Below, one piece after another: positions 35,920 through 46,509 of a stretch of DNA of 64,000 bases. Below the pieces are notes generated by a model, which worked only from the letters and a program-made list of their open reading frames with translations, was not told where the DNA came from and did not search any database. Positions within the stretch are counted from its first letter, which is position 1, and each line of letters opens with the position of its first letter. Both the position numbers and the translations under genes were made by a program. The stretch is from Populus alba (Eukaryota > Streptophyta > Magnoliopsida > Malpighiales > Salicaceae), in contig NC_133294.1 of assembly GCF_005239225.2 (NCBI RefSeq), positions 17,497,631 to 17,561,630 of the forward strand, in the 5' to 3' direction.

Positions 35920-38900
35920 TTGCCAAATTGTTTTCATTAAAGAGAATTATTATTGAACTGTCGAAAACTAATTCCTTATTTATGAATCAAGTTCATTAAT
36001 ATTTTTAAAAAATGTGTGAACATTTTGAAGATAAGATTATAAGAGATAAATAGAGTAAGGTCTAAAAATATTGGCTAGTATTTATTAATTTGTTTTTCTT
36101 TTTTCACTTCATATCTTCAAGTCTCCTGAGCTATCTACCTTCTGGATGGCAGCAAAGCTCAGTTCACACAAATTAAATATCCATTTGGTTATGCTCACCA
36201 GAAGATTTTATGTTGTGATTCTTACAAAATTACTCGTAGGTGGGGACATTCTTGGTGCATATATAAGAAAATTAAAGTTGTAATTATTATTATTCTATTA
36301 ACAAATAAGTAATTCACAAATTATTATTATTTTTATTAATATAAATATTCAGATCAATTTACATATTTTTCAATTAATCTTATTTAATAACATTATCAAT
36401 TCGACTCGTTAATTTATCTATAATACAAGTGCGACAAGTGGATGCGTGAGTAAAGGCTGCATGGCCTTGTTCCATACAAAAACATAAAATCAAAATAGAG
36501 ATTTTTCCCACGGCCATTGATTTTAGACACACACACACACGTCCATTTCAGGTAGTTAATTATCACATACTATCAGATTTATTAATCATAATGTTTTCCA
36601 TACCAAAATTCAAGATTTTAATTTATTTCTTTTTATTTTTTATAGCCTGATTTGATACTTACGTGCCCAAATGTGTAATATTCTCTTAAACAAATAGGTT
36701 TCTTTTTATTATATTATTCACTGAATTAAACTATAGGGAATGGAAGAGAAGAATTGGGTGAATATTGTTTCAGAAAAATTAATTTGCAAATCAGAAAATA
36801 TAGAGTCATCATGCTGAGTCAACAAATATTTGCCTATTCACCTGATTAACCTTATCAATACTTGGATAATGTTGTTCGGCCAGACTTTTTCTGAAATAGA
36901 AAGTGGAAAAAACGTGAATTTTAAGAACTTTACAGAAAAGTTATTTACCATGTGATACCTAGATTTTACACACTCTATCATATTTTTTTTTTTAAAAATA
37001 AAATAAAAATTAAAGGGTGTAAATTAATATGTAATAAATCTAGTTATAAGATATAATTCGGTCCGACTCGATAAATTAATTTGGCAACTCGTATAATTAC
37101 ATTTAGCGGAAAAACCTAATATTTTTTTTTTCCTAAACGAGATCGTTTCATCATTGAAAAGACCCTATCTCCGGTCTCGGCTAAAAGTGATGGTAACTAT
37201 GTTGTTCGAGGGGATTACAAGGGGTATTTATGTCTTCAAGTTAATGGAGAGTGATGCGAAATGATGTCTTCCACAAGAGTTATGATGTCAAGTTTCCTCA
37301 AGTAAAGGAATACAGTGATGACTCAAAGCAATTCCTGACCACAAAAAAGAAAGAAAGAAAAGTTGCTGAACTGATTTATGGCTATTTTCAACTTATATAT
37401 ATATATATATATTGAAATAACATGGTTGGAAAAAAATTGAAAAATATGATATTTATAACTTGTATCTATTTAGAATAACAACATTTTAAAAAAAAATAAA
37501 ATGAGCACAAGAGAGGAAAAATAAATAAAAAATAGACCCTAAAAGTACATCGAACTACGATTATGACACCATTAGTACCATAAAAAATATTTCAACGAAA
37601 TGAATCCAATAACATTAAAAAAGATCACCAACGATGATCCGATTATGTCACACTTGACATCTAAAGGTGGTGAATGACTCACTTGTCTTTGATAGGAAGT
37701 GTGGCCTACTTGGATCATCTTTGGAGGGTTTTTTTTTGTGTCATTGAATTTGTGTGGTCAAGATCTTTTTTATAGTACTAATTGTGTTGTAATCGGAGCT
37801 TTGATGTGTCTTATAAATCTTTTTATTTTTTTCTCTCTCATCTCTCCTACCCATTTCATATCTATTTTTTAAAAGTCGTTATTCTAAATATTGATAATCT
37901 ATAAACATAACATTTTCCAATCACAACATGTATAAACTATGTTATTTCACCAATTCTTTTTCAAATTGTGCAATTTAGCAATATTTTTAATTTATTGTGC
38001 TAATTGTTTTTAAATATGTTTTTACCATTAACCTATTATTTAATAAGTCACATTAATATGTTATATCATTGTTCATAACTATACTTTTCTTTTAGATCCC
38101 TAAATTTTTCCTACACTCAAATCATTGAACTTTATTTCATTTCAATTTTATCTTTATATACAAGTTATGTTTGCATGGTTTTATATGTTAAGATATATTT
38201 TGATTTGCATGTTTTCGCGCATCTGACATATCATAAAATAGTTTGAAATTAAATTAAAAATTGATTTTATGAAAGATAATTTTATGTTATTATTAAAAAA
38301 ATAAAAAGACTAGGAATCAAAACTAAAATAAGAAAAAATAAGATGTCTTTACACTTACACTTTTCAAAAGATAGGAAAATTCAATTTGGTCCCTCAAGTT
38401 CACTCTTTTGCATTATTGGTGCCTATTCTTTTTAACTTTTATATTTTAGTTATGAATAAATCAATAGAAGTGGTCAAAAAACATGAACTTTAATTTTTGG
38501 TCATCAAAGCCACCTTCGATTATTGAAAGATATTACAAGTAGATGATGTTTTGTCTATTTTCTTTGTGTTTTATTTTTAAAAGATAAGGACATGCGACGT
38601 ATTATTTGTCTTTAAAAAAAGATAAGCAAGCATATTTGACTTCCAAACCCAAGCATACTTGACCTTTTAACTTTAGGTGAGGCTCCTAGACTCATCATTT
38701 CAATCCAAGGGCACTTGGCTTTTTTTTTTTTTATGTTTTTTTTCTTTTCTAAATTACCTTTAATTTTTTTATTTGATTTGTTTTCTTACCTTTTATAATA
38801 AAATTTTCTTTAAATAAATTTATTAAAATATTATTTAAATAACTACCCAATCAAGCCATAGTTTTCAAATAATATTAAAGTATTTTATTGCAAAATTAAC

Positions 38901-39530
38901 AATTACTTTCTGAATAATTATAAATAAACCTAATATGCATAATTTTAAAAAATATTTGCTCATGAACACTCAATGCGAATAAAATATCTATTTTTCTATT
39001 TTTTATTGTAGATTTTTTTATATATTTTCTAAAATTTATTATTCTTATATGTTTTTATATATTAGCGTAAAAATTATCGATTCATGATTTTTTAATCAAT
39101 TTTTATATTTGGCCAAATACGAAGTTTCTCCTCATATTACATGATAATAACTAAAAAAACCTTTTAAAAATATCAAATTGCCCTTTGATGCTAGTATTGA
39201 ATTTTTTTACTTTTAACGATATTTTGATCTTTTCACCGTGCTTTTAAACTAATAATAATAAAAAAAAAAAAACATACTTGTCTCTGATTAATTTAATAAT
39301 AACTTATGGGTTATGTTAAAAGACATTAATACCCCATTAGCTCATTTTAAGTTTTCAATGAGAGAGACGAATACTTCATTACACTATTCCGACAAGGAAT
39401 GCCAATGAATGTGTATTACATTATTTTTCAACCAAAGTTTAGCTTTTGTTAATTCCTGCATGTTTATTAATAATTCTGAATTCATTTATCCAAAAAGTTG
39501 ATGTAAATTACCTAAAAAGGAATTAAGGTA
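35920..39530. other. AT-rich intergenic region
   Basis: Promoter side of the STP1-like gene, then unannotated AT-rich sequence. A weak SINE relic in minus orientation may lie at about 36325-36400, and a (TA)n run at about 37397-37413. No coding region is recognised. Confidence 0.5.
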
Positions 39531-39549
39531 CCCGGTGTTAAACCAACAC

Positions 39550-40624
39550 TTTCAGCATGAATTTATAATAATAAGTCTGCTTTCTATGATTGTGCATATT
39601 TTGGGGGTTCAAGATACATTGTGGGATGCCTCTGGCCGCCATCACTTCCCCGATTGCTACATTGAAGATGGAGTAGATCTTATATATAGTGTTGGCCAAT
39701 CTTTTTACGAGGTAATGAAGATTTATCATGTATTAATCTTAATTTCTACGCCAAATTGATTAATTATGCATGAAAATCATTTTCTAAGTTATTAATAGTT
39801 CCTAATGAAAAAACTCTTGCCATATAATTTATTTTTTAATGCTTTGATGTGCATAAGATGCCACTACACTGTATACTTTGTAGTGGATTGTGCACTAAAA
39901 TCTTATACCATATACAATACAAAAAACCATCTAATCAATTAAAAAGAATCCACATATTTCAATATGTTATAGAGGTTAGAGAATAATTTCACATAACAGT
40001 TTAAGTTATTGGGTTGAAACAGTTCTTTAACATAATATTATCGAAGCCTTAGTTATCAAGCGGTTACGAGTTCAAATCTTATTATTCATATTTATTTGAT
40101 AAAAATTAAGCACAAAGTAATGTGAGCATGTGCAAGATTCAAACTCAAAAGATTTTTATTCGAGGGGGTATCTTAAAAAAATAATATAGATTATATCTCG
40201 GGATCTCACCTAACAGTTTAAGTTATTGGGTTAAAACAGTTATTTGATATGTTATCGAAATCTTAGTAATCAAGTGGTCACGAGTTCAAATCTTATTATC
40301 CCTATTTATCTGAAGTGGTTGAGCCCGCAGGCTGGAGTTCTTGGCATTATCAGGGGCATGAGCTGTAGGTTATGCAGAATTCAAGAGCTATCCACGATGA
40401 TTTCCTATTTTGCATGATTTAATTTCTTTATGTTTACTCTGATTTCAATTTTCTGTTTTTCAAGGCGTAATTTTACCAATGCGGAGGTTAATTGTAGAGG
40501 ACGAGGATCAGACATTTCAAAGCGTGTGCCATGGGAGAAGAAGCTTGATGCACAGTAGATCAATCCATTTTCAAAGTCATCCTTCATTGACCAAGATGGC
40601 TGGCTTGCCAAACTCCCTCCTTGA
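39550..40624 (+). pseudogene. Pectinesterase (pectin methylesterase) relic
   Basis: Pectinesterases remove methyl groups from cell-wall pectin. Part 1 (about 39573-39711) reads [11 protein letters not shown], then, after a one-base shift in a run of five G at 39602-39606, [36 protein letters not shown] and a splice donor (GAG/GTAATG). This matches the family motif GxQDTL and the region carrying catalytic Asp (family DFIFG; here DLIYS). The middle, including the next catalytic region and the LGRPW motif, is gone. Repeats occupy 39930-40310. Part 2 (about 40303-40358) reads VVEPAGWSSWHYQGHE. Part 3 (40465-40624) reads NFTNAEVNCRGRGSDISKRV, PWEKKLDAQ, an in-frame TAG (40556-40558), then SFIDQDGWLAKLPP and the terminal TGA. 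Clearly non-functional. Confidence 0.85.
39986..40310 (+). repeat. Two direct copies of a dispersed repeat inside the pectinesterase relic
   Basis: Copy 1 starts near 39993 (TTTCACATAACAGTTTAAGT), copy 2 near 40204 (ATCTCACCTAACAGTTTAAG). Both continue 'tattgggtt(g/a)aaacagtt', a phrase resembling 'catggtatcagagcctt' (here ATTATCGAAGCCTTAG and GTTATCGAAATCTTAG), then 'caagcggttacgagttcaaa' and 'tcttatta'. It may be tRNA-derived or LTR-derived. A reverse copy lies at about 8055-8260. Confidence 0.6.
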
Positions 40625-40789
40625 TCATTGTTATAGAACCATTTTCTATGTACTTTTTTTCTCTAGAATTAATGGCATGCAATCATCACTGTTTAATTTA
40701 ACAGTTTTATTAACAGAAATTTTTTTGTTAATATATTTATAGAATAATATATAATTTATAAAAAAAATTTACAACTTTCAATTTAATTA

Positions 40790-40917
40790 GTGTATATTTA
40801 TTAACCAAATCGAACCGATTTTTGGTCTGTTCAGGTAACATTCTCAAAAAATTATAACTTTCAATTCAGCTAGATTTTTTAGCTTGAATCGAATCGTGAA
40901 CAACCCTTACCCCTGGT
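40790..40917 (+). mobile_element. Fragment of hAT-like element
   Basis: Contains AACCAAATCGAACCGATTTT and GAATCGAATCGTGAACAAC and ends ACCCTTACCCCTG, like the right end of the elements at 17786 and 49849. Confidence 0.45.
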
Positions 40918-40939
40918 TTATATTGAATTTTTTTTTTGA

Positions 40940-41500
40940 CACCCACAAGAAAATTCATTCATGGTAGATCAATATGGAGCATATAAAATTTATGTTTTGA
41001 TTCACGATACTAACAATAAGAATCAACCTGCAAAAGGATCAAACAAGGTTTCAGCGGTCCACGTCTCTTACTATCAAGCAAGCAAAGTTTTGCTATCTCA
41101 AAATAAGTAGGCATAGACTACAACTGTAAAGTCCTTTCCTGTTAAGACATGGGACCAACATCATCGTCATGTCTGCCTGATATTTCAGCTAAGCAAATTG
41201 ATAGAAATCAACAATTCTGTAACCCTAACTGTCTCCAGCAGTCAAGGTAGATAACTTGGACCGTTAAACCACATTTTAAACTGATTTTATTTATTTTTAG
41301 CATAAGCTCAAAACATTATAAAATGTTTTTTTAACACGAAAGTGCCGTAGCAAGAAAGGTATGGGAAAAGACAGGAGAGAATAAGTCAAGCAATCTGTCG
41401 ATCATGGTTGGATGGACGAAACTTGATAGGAACTGTTCACATGCCTCTCTGGGTTTCTTGTCTTTCCCATGTCTCCTTCATCACAAACGCTTACAAAATT
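40940..41500. repeat. Non-coding block, duplicate copy A
   Basis: Shares long near-identical stretches, in the same order, with 43513-44563: CACCCACAAGAAAATTCATT at the start, TCTCTTACTATCAAGC, AGAAATCAACAATT.TGTAAC, AGCATAAGCTCAAAACATTA, AGGAACTGTTCACATGCCTC, and CTTCATCACAAA. No protein is encoded. Copy A lacks the MITEs found in copy B. Confidence 0.85.
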
Positions 41501-41859
41501 GTATATGCTTCTACACAACACACAATTATATATCATCGAATTCTCCACTCATTAATACCATTTTTTACATCAAAATAAAGAGAAAGGGTCATCACTCTTT
41601 TCTCACTTATCAAATATTTCTCATAGTATATTAATTTAAACATACTATATAGATCTAGATAAAATACATTGAATTAATTTACAATTTCATATCTCTACAT
41701 TAATTACATAGAATGATTTGATAAATGGTCGCAAAGTTGAAACAACTGGTTGAGTGTACCTGTAACACACAAATAATATAAATTATAAATTATTCGTATC
41801 CATATCCATGAATCTAGAACCTTCACCAACTTAAAAAAATAAAAACATAACAATACATA

Positions 41860-41886
41860 TACATACATACATACATACATACATAC
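41860..41886. repeat. (ACAT)n microsatellite
   Basis: Several tandem ACAT/CATA units. Confidence 0.85.
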
Positions 41887-42100
41887 CCATTACCATAATA
41901 TTTCTATCAACTTTAGAAACAATTGTATCACTTGCGATCCTCTCAAAATATATTCCATCTATAATATATTTTCATTTCACTCCAATCTTTTCATTTAAAT
42001 ACCATGTCTTAATTTCTCTTTACATCATGCATAGTATACCATCATAGTATTCATCTTTTCTAGTTCTATATTCTTACATTATGGACTTTGTAGCTCTCTT

Positions 42101-42287
42101 TTTGTTATTAACGTGAGTGTTTGAGTTAATTTGCGCGTATCTCGATTAATCTCACGGGTCTTGAACTTAACGACCATGTAAGCCTCTAGTGGTTATCATA
42201 GTAGCAACCACAGGGATCGAACCTGGGATTACAGGAGGAACAAACTCCTTGATCCCAAACTCTTACCACTAGGCCACCTGCCAGATG
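42101..42287 (-). mobile_element. tRNA-derived SINE, well preserved
   Basis: On the minus strand: head GCAGGTGGCCTAGTGGTAAG (A box), then CCCAGGTTCGATCCCTG (B box), then the body 'cactagaggcttacatggtc', 'gttaagttcaagacccgtga', 'gattaatcgagatacgcgca', 'cacgttaataacaaaaag'. It is the best-preserved copy of the family, which also occurs at 63078, 17210, 22066 and 5779. Confidence 0.8.
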
Positions 42288-42739
42288 ATTTCCTTGTAGT
42301 TCTTTTCATCATACTGATTGAATAATTATCTACTCAAACAAGGACTTAATAGTAATTGAGCATAACCATAGCCTCATTTATTCTCAATTCTAAGAATTCA
42401 TTCGATCTTGAATTTAAAGACAATTCACTAACAATAAATATCATGCTACGATTCCACATTTTTCCTTTCTAAATTGGCAGTCAAAGTTACATTCGGAGTC
42501 CATCAATCCAATCCACCCTTAATAACACAAGTCTTAATATCTTTTATACATAATATCTTCAGCTTATTTTTGTTAATAAGGGTTTATACACAAGCTCCAT
42601 GCATATGGTCGATATCCCTAGATATTCAAGGCCACATAGCCATGACTATCATTGTGATACGTACTCTATATCCTCCATACATTATCTATTATTAAATCTC
42701 CAAATTTGAATTTGTATTTCACGTCGATAATGTACTCCT

Positions 42740-43510
42740 TGGCCAATCTTGATCACTAAAACTTATGTGTTTTTTTTTTATTTTTAATTTGATTCATTTG
42801 TTATTATTATTATTTTTTGTATTATCCAATTAAAATAAAATCAATTTATTTCACCCTGTTCAGTTTATAATTTAAATTACAAATTAGTTTTTATCCTTTA
42901 AAATATACTTGCGTTCCTGAACATTATTTTTTTATGTAAAAAAAAAAACATTATTTTTTATGTAAAAAAAAAACTACGGCATTATATTAATACCAGGTAG
43001 TCTTTATCTATGTACTCATTTATATTTATAAAAAGTAAATAAAAAAATTAATTCTAAATCCCATTAAACATATAAATCAATCACAAAATCATAAACATTT
43101 GTTTAGTTTGATCTTTATTAATGGAAGTTAAGTATATAATTGGTGTTATCGTAGTTTTTTAGATTTAAAAAAAAAACTATAAATCTTTCTTAACCATGAT
43201 TTTATAACTATAATTTAACCACACAGCAATACACACTCCTAAAGGGGAGCCAAAGTCCCCCCTAAACGATGGAAGGCAGTCAAGACACGAAGTCCTAGGT
43301 TTGCTGTCGGACCAGTCCATTTCACTTTCAAAAAGGCCCGACTTAAATCCATCCCATCTGGACCATCTTCTCCAATTTCCTAATTAGACAGAGCCTTCAG
43401 ACATTGCTTCTCTGCTCAGAGAATCATCAAAATTTATGCCTCAACGATGGCTGGATTGCTTGGAGATGTGGAAGATAAGACTGTTCATGTCTACAAATGA
43501 TACTTTCTTT
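42740..43510. other. Spacer between repeats
   Basis: AT-rich to about 43200, then less AT-rich. A 17-codon frame (43447-43500, MAGLLGDVEDKTVHVYK) follows leader-like sequence, but is too short to call a gene. Nothing else is recognised. Confidence 0.4.
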
Positions 43511-43858
43511 CACACCCACAAGAAAATTCATTCCATAGCAGAGTGTGGAGCTTAGGAAATTCAATGTTTTGATTCACAATACTGACGATGAGCAACAACC
43601 TGCCATGGATTCAAACGAGGTTTCCGTGGTCCTCATCTCTTACTATCAAGCTAGCAAAGTTTTGCTATCCCAACATTGCGTTCCAAGTAGAGAGTAGGAT
43701 AAATTTTCAAATTTTTTTATTTATTTTAAATTAATATCTTTTATATTTTTATATCATTTTAATGTGTGAATATTAAAAATAAAAAAAAATATTTTGATGT
43801 ATTTTCTAGTAAAAAAATACTTTGAAAAACACTATCATTACACTTTTAAATATTCTTA

Positions 43859-44038
43859 GAGCGCGTTTGGAAACGCTGTTGAAACCAAGTTTCCTTAAAA
43901 TTTAAATTTTTTTACTAAAAATTATTTTTTTATATCGTTTTAATATATTAATTCATAAATAATTTCTTAAAATAAAAAAAATTATTTTAAATAAAAAAAA
44001 TTTTAAACTACAATCTATTGCAGAATCCAAAACAGCCT
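43859..44038. mobile_element. Tourist-like MITE
   Basis: Begins GAGCGCGTTTGG just after TTA (43856-43858) and ends CCAAAACAGCCT just before TTA (44039-44041). TTA target duplications and TGTTTGG-like termini are typical of PIF/Harbinger-type Tourist MITEs. About 180 bp; non-coding. Confidence 0.65.
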
Positions 44039-44129
44039 TTAAACTAATCTATAGAAATCAACAATTTTGTAACCCAAACTGTCTATAGCAGTTAAGGTGG
44101 TGTCATTAAGAGATAACCTGAACACTTAA

Positions 44130-44340
44130 ACTAAATTTAAGGAGGAGCTTGGAAAACGATAGAAATTATATTTTTGAAGTATTTTTTATTTAAAAATATA
44201 TTAAAATAATTTTTATTTTTTACATCAATATATCATAACAATTTAAAATTTTTAAAAAATATATTTAAAAGTAAAAAAAATAAAAATAACAAAATAATAA
44301 TTCAATAGCAGCTTCATATGGTCCCTTAAAACCAACTCTC
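44130..44340. mobile_element. MITE-like AT-rich insertion
   Basis: Absent from the corresponding place in copy A (about 41270-41300). The core has 'ttaaaataatttttattttt' and 'acatcaatatatcataa', as in the other MITE copies. Ends not resolved. Confidence 0.45.
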
Positions 44341-44824
44341 TTTTTTTTTTTTTTTTTAGCATAAGCTCAAAACATTATAAAATGTCTTTTCATACGAAAG
44401 TGCCATAACAAGAAAGGGAAGGGAAAAGACAAACGCAAATATGTCGAGCAATTCATCCATCACTGTCTTTGGTGTCCATCTTTTTTCTTGATAGGAACTG
44501 TTCACATGCCTCTCTGGGTTTCCTGCCATTCCCATGTGTGCTTCATCACAAATGCTTACAAAAATAAAATTATAACGTAGATATCATTTCTATATCTTAA
44601 ATAACTGTAATTACATCCTGTTTTTAATATTTTATTCAATTAATATCAACTGTGACTGCAAAAATCAACAATGCCAGAATATTTCTAAGCTGCTCTAAAG
44701 CTGTTTTTGCAGATAAAAGAAACAGAGATAAAGACTTGTAATAAGTGAGATTAAGAACTAAGAGAAGAAGAAAAAACTTTGAAACCACTCTCTTAGATAT
44801 ACAGTGAAAGAAGGAGAATCATAA

Positions 44825-46498
44825 TCAAGAATGCCAGATTACATTTAATATGCTACGGAATCTATTTGTGGAGAGCTTCCTGACAAGTCTTTTAGCATCA
44901 GAAACTTCAGCTTCTGCAAGTTTTTCTATGTTCTTCAAATAACCAGAACTGGCAATCTTTTTTCTTCCACTATTGCAACTTGTTAAGGACAATAATATAG
45001 AGATCAGTAACTTTTTGCTACCTGAATTTGCCTCTTCTTGGTCGAGCAATTGAAGAAGAAAGCCCACATTGCGATCGTCCTGCACGAATCTCTTACGGTT
45101 TTTAGGCACCGAAACTAAGCTGGAGAGTGCCACAGCTGCCATCTCTCTAACTTCAAATGATTTTGCATCAACAAACTTAACAAGCTCTGACATGAATCCT
45201 GCATCCCCCATTGCCTTTTTAGTTTCCTCTGATTTTCCACAGAGCCTAAATACTGCTTTCAGTGCCAATTCTTGAACCGAAACATCTCCATTTCGAAGAA
45301 AGAAAAGAAGCTGATCCATAAAACCATAATTCATCAGCATAATGATATAAACAGTTGAAGAGAAACATAGATTCTCAATTGCCCTTAATGCCATCTCTCG
45401 AGATTCTGAAGAACAAGCGCTTTTCGGATCAAAAACCCGTACTAATGCCCGAATTCCACCTTCTCTGGCCACCAACTGCCTCACTGAATCGTCTACAGAT
45501 GCAATATTTTGAAGGAACTCGATCGAACTTAGCTGCACAGCTTCATCTTTTGATCTTGCCAGCTTGATTAATGCAGGAACTGCACCTTCTTCAATCATAA
45601 AGCTCTTTATTTCATCAACACCAACAAGATTTCTCAATATCCCACAAGCAGGGCAAACAAGTGCTGTTCTAGAATCAACACTAGTACATATTTTCAGTAG
45701 AGCTGTCACACCCCCATAAGCTGAAACTGACCAAGCATTTTCAGAATTCTCAGTTAATTTTTGCAAGCTTCTTGCAGCACCCTCCTTGCTTATTTCACTG
45801 CCACTCTCCAAAACCCTGATCAAAGGCCCTATAATCCCAGCTCCAATCAAAACAGATTTGTAGGAATCGAAGCCCGAAATCACTGACACGACCTTTGCAG
45901 CCTCTTGTTGAATTTCCAATTCCACTGAATCAAGAAGACTAACCAGTATATTCACTATGTCACCAACTTCGACAAGTATCTTCACATACTTGTCATCTTC
46001 AACAACAACATCATACAAATTGAGCAAAGCCTGTCTCTTCATTTCCAAGTCACCAATTTTCATTCTTGTCAACAGATCTCTAATGTAAAACCTCATATCA
46101 TCTTTGCAAGCATTGACACCAGGCCTAGACACAACAATGGCAAAACCCTGAGTCAAAATGCCTGTAGTACAAATCCCAAATAGATTCTTCACATGTCTCT
46201 CAAACTTTGCAACCATTACATCCAAATCACTCTGCATCAAGAGCTTGCCATTGTACGAAAGATCCACGCATCTTCTAGCAAGATCATAGCAGTCACTAGC
46301 AGAGGCTACGATAGCAGATATCATGCCTGAAAGTATTGGATTCTGGATTGAATCACAATTCTCTAGGGCAGTCAGGCTTGAGCATAGCTCTTCTAGCTTG
46401 TTTCTAATCAGTTGCCATTTCACGGAAAAAACTTTAATTGGATGAGAGTAGGAGATCAAAGAAGAAATAACCTCAATAGCTTGCCTGAGACTGCACAT
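44825..46498 (-). CDS. Armadillo-repeat protein with N-terminal plant-specific domain
   Basis: A single exon of 557 residues starting MCSLRQAIEVISSLISYSHP. The N-terminal 120 or so residues are helical (KWQLIRNKLEELCSSLTALE) and match the domain, DUF7032 as I recall, found at the start of a plant family of ARM proteins such as Arabidopsis At5g50900, which has about the same length. From about residue 150 there are successive ARM repeats, for example VNILVSLLDSVELEIQQEAA, GIIGPLIRVLESGSEISKEG, GAVPALIKLARSKDEAVQLS and MSELVKFVDAKSFEVREMAA. ARM repeats form a superhelical scaffold for protein binding. No U-box, kinase or membrane segment is present. The partner and pathway are unknown. Confidence 0.88.
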   Translation of the reverse strand: MCSLRQAIEVISSLISYSHPIKVFSVKWQLIRNKLEELCSSLTALENCDSIQNPILSGMISAIVASASDCYDLARRCVDLSYNGKLLMQSDLDVMVAKFERHVKNLFGICTTGILTQGFAIVVSRPGVNACKDDMRFYIRDLLTRMKIGDLEMKRQALLNLYDVVVEDDKYVKILVEVGDIVNILVSLLDSVELEIQQEAAKVVSVISGFDSYKSVLIGAGIIGPLIRVLESGSEISKEGAARSLQKLTENSENAWSVSAYGGVTALLKICTSVDSRTALVCPACGILRNLVGVDEIKSFMIEEGAVPALIKLARSKDEAVQLSSIEFLQNIASVDDSVRQLVAREGGIRALVRVFDPKSACSSESREMALRAIENLCFSSTVYIIMLMNYGFMDQLLFFLRNGDVSVQELALKAVFRLCGKSEETKKAMGDAGFMSELVKFVDAKSFEVREMAAVALSSLVSVPKNRKRFVQDDRNVGFLLQLLDQEEANSGSKKLLISILLSLTSCNSGRKKIASSGYLKNIEKLAEAEVSDAKRLVRKLSTNRFRSILNVIWHS

Positions 46499-46509
46499 TG
46501 GCTGTGAAG

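Larger units (their letters stand above)
41690..42730 (-). mobile_element. LTR-like repeat, with a SINE inserted in it
   Basis: The flanks of the SINE at 42101-42287 (before: 'tttctagttctatattctta'; after: 'ctgattgaataattatctac', 'cctttctaaattggcagtca', 'cttaatatcttttata') resemble the block at 9500-10930 in phrase order. Probably an old retrotransposon LTR in minus orientation; by-eye match, ends unknown. Confidence 0.35.
43513..44563. repeat. Non-coding block, duplicate copy B, carrying MITE insertions
   Basis: The same ordered segments as copy A at 40940-41500, split by AT-rich insertions at about 43690-44041 and 44130-44340. It lies about 260 bp beyond the stop codon of the ARM-repeat gene. 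Between the shared segments the copies differ by scattered substitutions. Confidence 0.85.
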
